Source of the DNA: Verrucomicrobiia bacterium
GTDB lineage: Bacteria; Verrucomicrobiota; Verrucomicrobiia; JABWAM01
Direction of reading: 5' to 3'
Assembly: GCA_013360985.1 (NCBI GenBank)
Contig: JABWAM010000006.1
Coordinates: 1-26,179, forward strand
Length of the DNA: 26,179 bases
The notes beneath the pieces were generated by a model. That model made no database searches. It had not been told where the DNA came from and saw nothing but the letters and a program-made list of their open reading frames with translations. The translations under genes were made by a program, and so were the position numbers. Shown here in pieces: positions 15,772 through 23,139 of the stretch. The first letter of the stretch is position 1. Every line of letters begins with the position of its first letter.

Positions 15772-16450
15772 GCGAGGGAGAGGATCAGAAGGGTGGTTTC
15801 GTACGCTGGATTTGCCGTTCCGCCGGCGCCGCAGGTGATTGAGCGCTATTTCAGGACTGAAGTCGAGAGAGTGCTGGATGGAGGAGGCAAGGTCGCCCTT
15901 GGCTCGTCGGACGGCGGCGCGGTGATTCCGCGACTGGAGACCGCGAGACCATCCTGCTAATCTGCGGGGCAGTGAGGATCTCTCCTCCGAGACGCAGGGC
16001 CATCTCGACCCCCACCTCGCTCTTGCCGACGGCCGTCGGGCCGACGAGATCGAGGATGCCGGTGACGCGCATGGCGGAGATCTTCGCCGATCCCTCCCAA
16101 CTTCTCGAAGCGGAAAATTGCCCCCCGCCGTTGGGCGCACGCACGCCTGGGCGCATGGGTTGTGGCGAAAAACTGACCTGACCCTTTTGCGAGGGATACC
16201 AGCCATCCGCCGAGTGCCAGCCGTTTTGATCCTCGCCCGAAACCCGAGGCCACCGCCGGGCCATATCCGTTGGCCGTCCGGTTTCGTCCATTCCCCCCTT
16301 CGCCCCTCATGCCATCCCCCCTCAACCTCATTCGCACCCGATGACCCGTCAAAACAAAAGCCCCTGTCATCGCGCCACCCCTTGCTAAAGTAGGGCAGCG
16401 CGCAGATTGGATCTCAAGTAAGTTCTGCGTCCGTGGAGAAACGGAATGGG
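15772..16450. other. Gene-poor stretch with a miaA remnant
   Basis: About 680 bp between the nucleotidyltransferase and the PEP-CTERM remnant. Apart from the miaA-like fragment (15968-16072) and the GGACTGAAGTCGAG repeat at 15854-15867, I find no gene, RNA or clear terminator. Open frames here show no family resemblance. Confidence 0.5.
15968..16072 (-). pseudogene. miaA: Remnant of miaA (first about 35 codons)
   Basis: On the - strand an ATG is followed by ILDLVGPTAVGKSEVGVEMA and LRLGGEILTA. This is the N-terminal P-loop (GPTAVGKS) and following helix of tRNA dimethylallyltransferase MiaA. After LTA the sequence loses all resemblance: the DSxQVYRG substrate loop and everything after it are missing. 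Only the first strand-loop-helix remains of a normally about 300-residue enzyme. It must be a rearrangement scar; an intact copy is expected elsewhere in the genome, since tRNA modification by MiaA is widespread. Confidence 0.65.
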
Positions 16451-16965
16451 CTACGAATGACGGCGGCGAAACGCGATGAGGGCCGCCATGCCGAGAGCGG
16501 CAAGTCCGAGAAGCGAGGATTCAGGAATGGCGACCGGCAGGTTGAACTCGAAGAGGAATCCACCGCTCTGATGATACGGGTTGAAATTGTTGGTTAAGGC
16601 GTAATCGGCGCCGAGGTAGTTCGCGAAGACCGAATAGGTGAATCCGGTCGCGGAGAAGGTCGAATTTCCCGTGGGCATGACGGCCTGATTGTCGAGGAGC
16701 ATGATCCCCGCGTAGCCCTGCGGCGTCGCGCCATCGGCGAGAGTGAGCATCGTCGCGTTGGTGAGCCGCACCATGCCGCCGTCCACGAAGCCATTGGTAT
16801 AGACGCCGCCGGCGACCACGTTGGTGGTGCCCGCCATTCGGTTGGACTGCAGGTTATCCGCGAAGACGGAGACGGCGACATTGGCCATGGCGACTCCGTT
16901 GGAATCCCTGATGCGAACCTGGAGATATTCGCGATCGAAAAGTCCGACGTCGTGGTTGGTGCGAA
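16451..16965 (-). pseudogene. PEP-CTERM-type exported protein, 5' part lost at the IS element
   Basis: The C-terminus reads AIPESSLLGLAALGMAALIA followed by FRRRHS, a PEP-CTERM sorting tail (short motif, membrane helix, Arg cluster) recognised by exosortase, here with PES in place of PEP. The preceding about 145 residues are rich in Asn, Thr, Gly and Val, as in secreted beta-rich proteins (for example LQVRIRDSNGVAMANVAVSV). Going upstream, the frame enters the left end of the insertion sequence at 16987-16966, so no natural start or signal peptide remains. Beyond the right end of the element only about 70 bp separate it from the ABC permease gene, and the missing N-terminal part is not there. 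Insertion was therefore accompanied by deletion. The frame itself continues to 17095, but that part is IS sequence. Confidence 0.75.
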
Positions 16966-17018
16966 TTGCCTCAAATGAAATGACACCCGGGAGAGAGATT
17001 TTTGAGGAAAGAACTCGA

Positions 17019-17048
17019 TTCGTTGCCTCACAACTGATGACACCGGGG
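17019..17048 (+). repeat. Left inner terminal inverted repeat
   Basis: Thirty bases that are an exact reverse complement of 18329-18358, immediately before the transposase start. They contain TTGCCTCA and TGACACC, also present in the outer repeats. Confidence 0.85.
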
Positions 17049-17050
17049 GA

Positions 17051-18349
17051 ATGGAAACCAAAATGAGCCAAATCGGTCGAACCGAGTACCTTCAACAGAT
17101 GCGAGAACGCACCGCGGGGCGCGGGCGGAAAGGGCGCGGAGAGATTCTCAATGGGATCTACGAAACCCTAGGTCTGAGTCGCAAGCATGCGATCAAGCTG
17201 ATGAACGGGCAAGTCGGCTTGGGGAAGAGACGTCGGGGTGGGCCGAGGCGGCAGTACGGAGAGGCGAAGCGGCGGGTGTTGAAGCAGATCTGGCTGGGCG
17301 CCAACCAGCCTTGTGGCAAGCTGCTGCGGGCGTCTTTGAGGTTGTGGCTGCCGTTTTACGAGAAGCATGACGGAGGCTTGGAAGAGTCCCTGCGGAGGCG
17401 GATCGAGCGGATCAGCGCGGCGAGCATTGATCGGTTGCTGCGGCCATGTCGCGTGGCTGCGGGAAAGCGCGCGCGCTTGGGGACACGTCCGGGGACCCTC
17501 TTGCGCACACAGATTCCGGTGCGTTTGACGTTTGGGGAAGAGGTTCATGCCCCCGGATGGTTGGAAGCCGATACGGTGGCCCATTGCGGCGATCATGGAG
17601 GCGGCGATTACGTTTGGAGTATAACCTTTACCGACATTCATACGCAGTGGACTGAAGCGCGCGCCTGCTTCAATCGGGGGCAGGCCGCGGTGCTGGAGCG
17701 TGTGAAGGAGCTGGAACGCGAGTTGCCCTTCCCCATCCTGGGCTTTGACTCCGACAACGGAGGGGAGTTCCTGAATCATCACCTTGCCACGTACTTCCTG
17801 GGACGAAAGCGTCCCGTGAGCTTCACCCGAAGTCGCCCCCATAAAAAGAACGACAACGCACATGTTGAACAGAAGAACTGGAGTCACGTCCGTCAACTGG
17901 TCGGCTACGCGCGTTTGGAACATCCTGAACAGGCTCGACTCCTCAACGAGCTCTACCGGCATGCCTGGAACCCTTGGCGCAACTTCTTCTGTCCCGTCAT
18001 GAAGCTCCAGTCCAAGACTCGGGAGGGCGCTCGATGGGTTCGCCGTTACGATCCGCCGCAAACTCCCTTCGAGCGTCTCAAGGCCTCCAACAAGCTCGAC
18101 CATGAGCAACTCCGCCGCCTGGAGAAGCTTCGCTCTCAACTCGACCCCTTCACTCTCAAGGCTCAGATCGAAGAGCGCCTCCGCCGTCTCGCGCGCCTCT
18201 CTTCGCGCTTCCCCAAACGGGCCACTTCAAGCCCAAGCGCCTTCCCCACACCCCTTGCGCTTTGGGCTTCCGCCTCCGCCGGGCTGCCGGAGGGCCCGCC
18301 CTCGGCGGAAGCTCAAAGCGCCCCTCCTCCCCGGTGTCATCAGTTGTGA
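17051..18349 (+). CDS. DDE transposase with rve-type integrase core
   Basis: A 432-residue transposase, apparently intact. Residues about 25-55 (GRGEILNGIYETLGLSRKHA) look like a helix-turn-helix for end binding. The catalytic acidic residues are D174 in WLEADTVAHCGD, D235 (or D233) in LGFDSDNGGEF, and E273 in NAHVEQKNW. TRSRPHKKND just before is typical of this integrase-like group. The C-terminal part has KTREGARWVRRYD. I recall this type from non-classified IS families with single-ORF integrase-like transposases; the exact family is uncertain. The last about 50 residues (SSPSAFPTPLALWASASAGL onward) are low in conservation and overlap a hairpin and the right inner repeat. ATG 17063 is an alternative start. 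It inserted in, or next to, a PEP-CTERM gene. Confidence 0.85.
   Translation: METKMSQIGRTEYLQQMRERTAGRGRKGRGEILNGIYETLGLSRKHAIKLMNGQVGLGKRRRGGPRRQYGEAKRRVLKQIWLGANQPCGKLLRASLRLWLPFYEKHDGGLEESLRRRIERISAASIDRLLRPCRVAAGKRARLGTRPGTLLRTQIPVRLTFGEEVHAPGWLEADTVAHCGDHGGGDYVWSITFTDIHTQWTEARACFNRGQAAVLERVKELERELPFPILGFDSDNGGEFLNHHLATYFLGRKRPVSFTRSRPHKKNDNAHVEQKNWSHVRQLVGYARLEHPEQARLLNELYRHAWNPWRNFFCPVMKLQSKTREGARWVRRYDPPQTPFERLKASNKLDHEQLRRLEKLRSQLDPFTLKAQIEERLRRLARLSSRFPKRATSSPSAFPTPLALWASASAGLPEGPPSAEAQSAPPPRCHQL
18257..18321. repeat. 18-bp imperfect hairpin at the 3' end of the transposase gene
   Basis: GCGCTTTGGGCTTCCGCC at 18257-18274 pairs with GGCGGAAGCTCAAAGCGC at 18304-18321 with one mismatch and a 29-nt GC-rich loop. 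It lies within the C-terminal codons of the transposase just before the right inner repeat, and has no T-run. Confidence 0.6.
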
Positions 18350-18358
18350 GGCAACGAA
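18329..18358 (-). repeat. Right inner terminal inverted repeat
   Basis: Exact reverse complement of 17019-17048. The transposase stop TGA (18347-18349) lies within it. Confidence 0.85.
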
Positions 18359-18472
18359 ACCTCAGCCGGCTTCATCCGCCGGTGTCATTTTTGCTTGAGG
18401 CAACACGCCGCTGTCGCGCGGCGGGCACGGATCTTCGAAACGGGCCGCGAGGAGCCGTCGGATGGACGGGAC

Positions 18473-20362
18473 TTATTTGAAGCTTGGAATCGCAATGCCG
18501 CGCAGGATGACGCGCTGGCAAAGAATGAAGACGGTGAGCGTGGGAACGGCGGCGACGACCAGCGAAGCCATGACGAGGCCGGTCGAGGACTCTTGCTGAA
18601 ACTGGTAAAGAAAAACCATCAACGTCCACATCGAAGGATCCTGGCACGTCAGAAAGGCGAAGATGAAAGCGCCATAAGCGGAGGAGAACGCCCCCAACGC
18701 GATCACGGCGAGAATCGGCTTACTGAGCGGGAGCGTGATGCTCCAGAACATTCGCGTCTCGCTCGCGCCGTCGAGAAGTCCGGCCTCGTAGAGCTCGGGG
18801 GGTAGGCTTTCGAAAAAACCTTTGAGCAAAAAGATCGAGTAGCCGGACGCCAGTCCCGGAAGGACCAGCGCCCCGAAGGTGTTGAGCAGGCCGAGGTCGC
18901 GCACGAGGAGAAAGCCAGGAATCATCGCCACTTCCGCGGGAAAGGCCATCGTGGCCAGGAGAAAGATGAGCACCCGACTCGCGTGCCTCAGGCGGAAGCG
19001 CGCGAGGGCGTAAGCGGCCAGGGGATTGACCAGAAGGGCGCCGGCGACCGCAAGCGTCACGTAGATCAAGGTGTTCGCGAGCGCGCGCCCGTGAGCGCCC
19101 ACTCGCGCGAACACTTCGAGATAGTTCCCCATCAGATATCGCGCGCGAAGCCGCCAAACTGAGCGGTTCACCTCCGCCGCGGCCATTTCTGCGGCAGGAA
19201 GGCGCGCGAGGGCGTCCCAAGCGGAAAAATTCGCCGCATGCGCCCGATTCAGGGCGGCAAGGCTTCCTCCATACCGGCGCTGGAGAAAGGCGCGCCAGTG
19301 GGTCACGGGGTCGTCCACGCGAATGGCGGCGAGCGGCGCCGCCTCGTGGAGAAACTCCACCCATGCGACGACACGCTCCTGGGATTCAGGCGCGAACTCG
19401 CGGAAGGGATGCTCTTGGGGAGAGAGGCGACGCCGGACGAGGAAGCGTTCCCACGCGGGGCGCGCCGAGGAATCCACCCGATAGAACTGCAGCGGAAGCA
19501 GCCGACGCAGGAAAAATTCCACCGGCCGACGGCGCAACGGATCCGTCTCCTCGAGATCATGCGCAAACTCGCCGCCATGCGCGGGATGACGAAAGCCGAT
19601 CTCGGAAAAGTCGCGCCATCGCGTCCCATTCTTTCGATTAAAACGCGCCACGGTCCCGTAGCGGCCAACGAGATAGGCCTGAAACGCCTCGTGGGCGGTC
19701 GGGAGGCTGATCCATTCGGGATGTTCCCGACGAGAGGCGAGGAGGAACTCCAGGAGATCGCGCGCGTGAGGATCCTCGGCGCGTTCACGCGCATGACGGA
19801 GGGGGTTCAGGACCCCGCGGGTGCCGAGGTCGCTCCATCGGCGATAGGGATAGCCGTGGGCGCGATTGAGTCGGTCGAGAGTTCCGTATTTTCGCTGGAG
19901 CCAGGGGATCCATGCCTCCCGGATCCAGAGGGGGGAATAGGTCTTCTGCGTCTGCCATGCGAACGCGGGGTAGAGGAAACGTTCGGGACAATCGTTCCGG
20001 ATAAAGTCGGCGAGGTCGTTCGCGCGCGTCGCGCGAGCGGAAGCGGGAAGGTCGGCGAGCCAAGCGAAGTGATCGGGACGGAGAGAGAAGGCGGTGAGTC
20101 CGCTCCGTCCATAGCGTTCGCCAAAGAGCGCGTCCGCGTCCTTGTCCACGACATATTTGCACAGAAGATCGCCGCGATCCCAAAGGTATCTCGGCATCGG
20201 CTGGTAGCGCCATCCGTCGTAGTGCGTCGTGATCGCGGTGCCCATCATGAGGAGGAACGGCCAGACCATCGTCACGGCGCCGGCGATGAGAACAAAGTAA
20301 AGCGTCGCGACAAAGAGGCGCGGCCAGAAAGACTTGCGGCCAACGGGAGCAAGGAGGGACAT
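18473..20362 (-). CDS. MalG-type carbohydrate ABC permease with a 360-residue insert
   Basis: A 629-residue protein, about twice the family norm (about 280). TM1 is at residues 14-41. From about 425 on it has the normal MalG-type permease: NTLIYVTLAVAGALLVNPLA, further helices, and the EAA loop ELYEAGLLDGASETRMFW (118-135 of the last 224 residues, about 523-540) that contacts the ATPase. Between these, residues about 45-405 form a hydrophilic insert, expected outside the membrane. It has three copies of a motif: WLQRKYGTLDRLNRAHG (154-170), YLVGRYGTVARFNRKNG (230-246) and FLQRRYGGSLAALNRAHA (359-376), each followed by W/F-x2-(L/I). This resembles the RYGT...LN...G segment of GH42-type glycosidases. 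It starts 2 nt after the SBP-MalF gene. The insert could capture a substrate or dock the binding domain. Confidence 0.85.
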   Translation of the reverse strand: MSLLAPVGRKSFWPRLFVATLYFVLIAGAVTMVWPFLLMMGTAITTHYDGWRYQPMPRYLWDRGDLLCKYVVDKDADALFGERYGRSGLTAFSLRPDHFAWLADLPASARATRANDLADFIRNDCPERFLYPAFAWQTQKTYSPLWIREAWIPWLQRKYGTLDRLNRAHGYPYRRWSDLGTRGVLNPLRHARERAEDPHARDLLEFLLASRREHPEWISLPTAHEAFQAYLVGRYGTVARFNRKNGTRWRDFSEIGFRHPAHGGEFAHDLEETDPLRRRPVEFFLRRLLPLQFYRVDSSARPAWERFLVRRRLSPQEHPFREFAPESQERVVAWVEFLHEAAPLAAIRVDDPVTHWRAFLQRRYGGSLAALNRAHAANFSAWDALARLPAAEMAAAEVNRSVWRLRARYLMGNYLEVFARVGAHGRALANTLIYVTLAVAGALLVNPLAAYALARFRLRHASRVLIFLLATMAFPAEVAMIPGFLLVRDLGLLNTFGALVLPGLASGYSIFLLKGFFESLPPELYEAGLLDGASETRMFWSITLPLSKPILAVIALGAFSSAYGAFIFAFLTCQDPSMWTLMVFLYQFQQESSTGLVMASLVVAAVPTLTVFILCQRVILRGIAIPSFK

Positions 20363-20364
20363 GG

Positions 20365-23139
20365 TCAGTCGGCGGCCTTATGAAACCGGATCCGGTTGAG
20401 GATGCGGAGTTGGGTGAGCGTGAAACCGATCAAAAGCGCGCCGAGCACCCAGGCCTCGGCAGTGGCGTAGCCGAAGTTCAAATAGAGGAAAGACTTGAAC
20501 CAGATGTCGAGACCGAGCGTCATGGTCTTCTCCTGCGGCCCGCCGGCGGTCATGACGAAGATGTTCTGCGACGCGTGAAAAGCGCCCACGACAGCGCCAA
20601 CGAGGTTGATGATGAGAAGGGCCTTGAGGTTGGGGAGCATCACATGGCGAAACTTTCCCAGAGGACCGGCGCCATCGAGGTCGGCGGCTTCGTACTGCTC
20701 CTCGGGGATGCCTTTCATCGCGGCGAGATAGATGAGGCATCCCGCGCCGGCGCCGGCCCAGATGCCCGGCAGCACCACGCAAAACATCGCAAGCGACGGA
20801 TCCAACAGCCAACGCTGCGGATCGATCCCGAAGAGGGCCAGCCAGCGGTTGAGCAGGCCTTCGGGCGCGGGATTGTACATGAGCTGTTTCCAGAGGAAGA
20901 GCACCACGAGCCCCGTGGTGAGATGGGGAAGATAATAGATCGTCCGGAAGAAGATCTTGCCTTGAGGGACTTCAGAAAGCAGGACCGCGAGCAGGAGGGG
21001 CGCCGCGAAGCCGAGCCCCACCGAAAGCGTCACGTACCACGCGGTCTGAAGCAGGAACTGCCAAAACTTCGGTTCGGTGAGCACCTCCACAAAATGCCGG
21101 AGCCCGACCCATTCAGAACCGCCAAGGAGGCGCACGTTCTGAAAGGCCATCAGCGTTCCCCGCGCCAAAGGATAGTAGTTCCAGAGCAGGATGGAGACCA
21201 CTGCGGGAAAGAGAAACACCCAGGCGCGGAATGTCCGACGACGCCGGTTCTCCCCGATGCCAAGCCCCTCGGCGTCGGCATCGTTTTGACGCGCGAGGAG
21301 CAGGCGAACGATCTTGCGCGAAGCAAACAGAAGGGCGATGGCGATCCCCGCAAGCACGCCCCAACCGATTCGCTCTTTCTGGCGAAGCTTCTTGAGTGAG
21401 GGTTCGCCCAAGATCCGGGTATTGCACTCCTCGGTGATGCGATGGAGGATCGAAGGCACATCGGAGTCGGGTGCGGCGAGCACATGTTCGAGAAGCACCC
21501 CGAAACGCTCATTGTTGATGTGATAGAACCCTCGCGCGTAGGGCTCCACCTCCGTATTCGCCGTGATTTGGAGCAAACTTTCCCGGAGCGCGGGCGACTG
21601 ACGGTCGAGGATTTCCCGATGCCCAAAGCGCTCGAGGAGATCTGGCCGGACCCAGGCGCCCAACCCCATGGCGACGAACGTGTCAGTCCGAATTTTGAGG
21701 GCGCGTTCGTCGGTGAGAAACTTAATGAACTTCCACGCCGCTTGGAGGCGCCGCGGGTCGCAGGCAAGAGAGGAGTTGATCGCGTAGTACCCTCCCGCCG
21801 TAAAACTCACCGGCGGCCCTCCGAACCGCGCGGGAAACGGGGCGATCCGCACCTGGGCAAGATCCGGAAAGCGGGGAATCTCCTGCACCTGAGCGAGCGA
21901 CATGGCAAACTGGTCGCGCCCTACTTCTTCTCGCTGGTCGGCGCGCCGCACGACCCCTCGATAGACGCGCCTTCGTCCCGTCTCGGTGGTGAGATCCACG
22001 CGTTCGCCACAGACGGGGCAACGGGCCTCCCCCATCTCCCGCATCTCGCGGGTGAGATCGAATTCGAGGAAGCTTCCCTCAACGGCATGGCGCGGATCGT
22101 CGCGGCAAGCGCAGCGGATCCATTCGCTGAAGGTGAGGCGTTTCTGGAACTCGAGGGCCGCGCGGCCCGCCTCGCTGTCAATCATTAAGCGCCAAGCGAG
22201 CGGATGGCCGGACGCCACCTCTCTTCCGCTTGCCGCAAGCGCGCGCTTCGCCTCTTCCCAACGGCGGAGGCGCGCGTGCCAGGCTTCGGGATCCGAGATC
22301 TGGATGTGGAACTCCTTGAAGGGAAGCGGACCGCGATCCCACGGCACGAACTCGCCTCGGGGAAGGGTGCGAACGAACGGTTTGAGAACTTCGGCGCCGG
22401 CGCTCCAAAAATACTGGAGGAGATGCCAGCCGCCCCCTCGCTGCGGAAGTGGGAGTTGAAGGCCGAAGGTGCGGAGCTCATCCGGCGACGCTCCGGGCTC
22501 GCGAAACGGGTCGCGCGTGCAGGCGCGCGCCCAGCGGTAAAGCTCCTCCCAATTCCGCGGAGGGCGCACGAGGCCGCGCGCGGCGAGGAGGTCGACCCGA
22601 TAGTAGATGGCCATCACGTACTGCCAGACCGGAATGCCCCAGAGACGGAGTTTTCCCGAACGATCGGGGAGGATCGCCGCCTCCCAGATCCGATGCGGCG
22701 CCCAGATTCCCGAGAACGGACGTTCGCGATATTCGGGATCGGCACGCAAGATCGGATCCAGCGGCAGGATGAAGCCCTGCTCCACGTAGTCGCCCACTTT
22801 CCGGCCGTAAAGCTCGAAGATGTCCGGCGCCATGCCGCCCGCGATCGCAAGGTACTCGCGGCCCTCGCTGGCGGCTCCTTCGACCTGCAGTTGGTTGACC
22901 GCGCGCAGACGGATGTCGGGATGTGCCTGGCGAAAGGCCTCGTAAACGCGCGCTTTCGAGGCGTTCAGCGGATCCGTCGTGGAAATCGGTGGGAGCGTCC
23001 AAAGCTTCAACTCGACGCCCTCCTCCGCGTCCGTCGCGCCGAGGGATGGAATCGCCAGGACGAGGAGGAGAGCGCCGAGCAAACGAGAGATCCCGCCACC
23101 GCGGGATCGGAACCCGCCCGCTGGAAAAACTTCCCTCAT
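20365..23139 (-). CDS. Fusion of extracellular solute-binding protein and MalF-type permease
   Basis: A 924-residue fusion. Residues 19-34 are a signal-like helix. About 40-585 form a family 1 solute-binding protein (GMAPDIFELYG, WQYVMAIYYRVDLL, AAWKFIKFLTDERA). A membrane anchor follows at 591-610, and from about 637 on a MalF-type permease (WVFLFPAVVSILLWNYYPLA) with the EAA loop QYEAADLDGAGPLGKFRHVM (815-834). In the binding domain, residues about 335-400 form an insert with C343-x-C345 and C374-P-V-C377, a zinc-ribbon-like arrangement unusual for a periplasmic protein. Its start overlaps the Gfo/Idh gene (ATGA), and the MalG gene follows after 2 nt. Fusion ties one binding protein to each transporter. 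No ATPase gene is nearby. Sugar specificity is not readable. Confidence 0.88.
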   Translation of the reverse strand: MREVFPAGGFRSRGGGISRLLGALLLVLAIPSLGATDAEEGVELKLWTLPPISTTDPLNASKARVYEAFRQAHPDIRLRAVNQLQVEGAASEGREYLAIAGGMAPDIFELYGRKVGDYVEQGFILPLDPILRADPEYRERPFSGIWAPHRIWEAAILPDRSGKLRLWGIPVWQYVMAIYYRVDLLAARGLVRPPRNWEELYRWARACTRDPFREPGASPDELRTFGLQLPLPQRGGGWHLLQYFWSAGAEVLKPFVRTLPRGEFVPWDRGPLPFKEFHIQISDPEAWHARLRRWEEAKRALAASGREVASGHPLAWRLMIDSEAGRAALEFQKRLTFSEWIRCACRDDPRHAVEGSFLEFDLTREMREMGEARCPVCGERVDLTTETGRRRVYRGVVRRADQREEVGRDQFAMSLAQVQEIPRFPDLAQVRIAPFPARFGGPPVSFTAGGYYAINSSLACDPRRLQAAWKFIKFLTDERALKIRTDTFVAMGLGAWVRPDLLERFGHREILDRQSPALRESLLQITANTEVEPYARGFYHINNERFGVLLEHVLAAPDSDVPSILHRITEECNTRILGEPSLKKLRQKERIGWGVLAGIAIALLFASRKIVRLLLARQNDADAEGLGIGENRRRRTFRAWVFLFPAVVSILLWNYYPLARGTLMAFQNVRLLGGSEWVGLRHFVEVLTEPKFWQFLLQTAWYVTLSVGLGFAAPLLLAVLLSEVPQGKIFFRTIYYLPHLTTGLVVLFLWKQLMYNPAPEGLLNRWLALFGIDPQRWLLDPSLAMFCVVLPGIWAGAGAGCLIYLAAMKGIPEEQYEAADLDGAGPLGKFRHVMLPNLKALLIINLVGAVVGAFHASQNIFVMTAGGPQEKTMTLGLDIWFKSFLYLNFGYATAEAWVLGALLIGFTLTQLRILNRIRFHKAAD

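Larger units (their letters stand above)
16966..18403. mobile_element. Insertion sequence with two nested sets of terminal inverted repeats
   Basis: Outer ends: 16966-16987 begins TTGCCTCAAATG and ends AAATGACACC. Its imperfect inverse lies at 18381-18403 (ends GCTTGAGGCAA). Inner ends: a perfect 30-bp inverted repeat at 17019-17048 and 18329-18358, containing GTTGCCTCACAACTGATGAC. Both pairs share the TTGCCTCA...TGACACC core. The inner pair tightly brackets the transposase gene: its start lies 2 nt after the left copy and its stop inside the right copy. The element may be 1340 bp (inner) or 1438 bp (outer). No clear target duplication is visible for either choice. Confidence 0.8.

Noticed and set aside
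15772..16206. N-terminal extension of the nucleotidyltransferase frame
   Set aside because: It covers the repeat and the antisense or offset frame of the miaA remnant; the domain begins normally at 15771.
18406..18423. GC-rich hairpin (CGCCGC/GCGGCG) behind the MalG gene as terminator
   Set aside because: Stem of six pairs without a following T-run on the minus strand; too weak to call a terminator.
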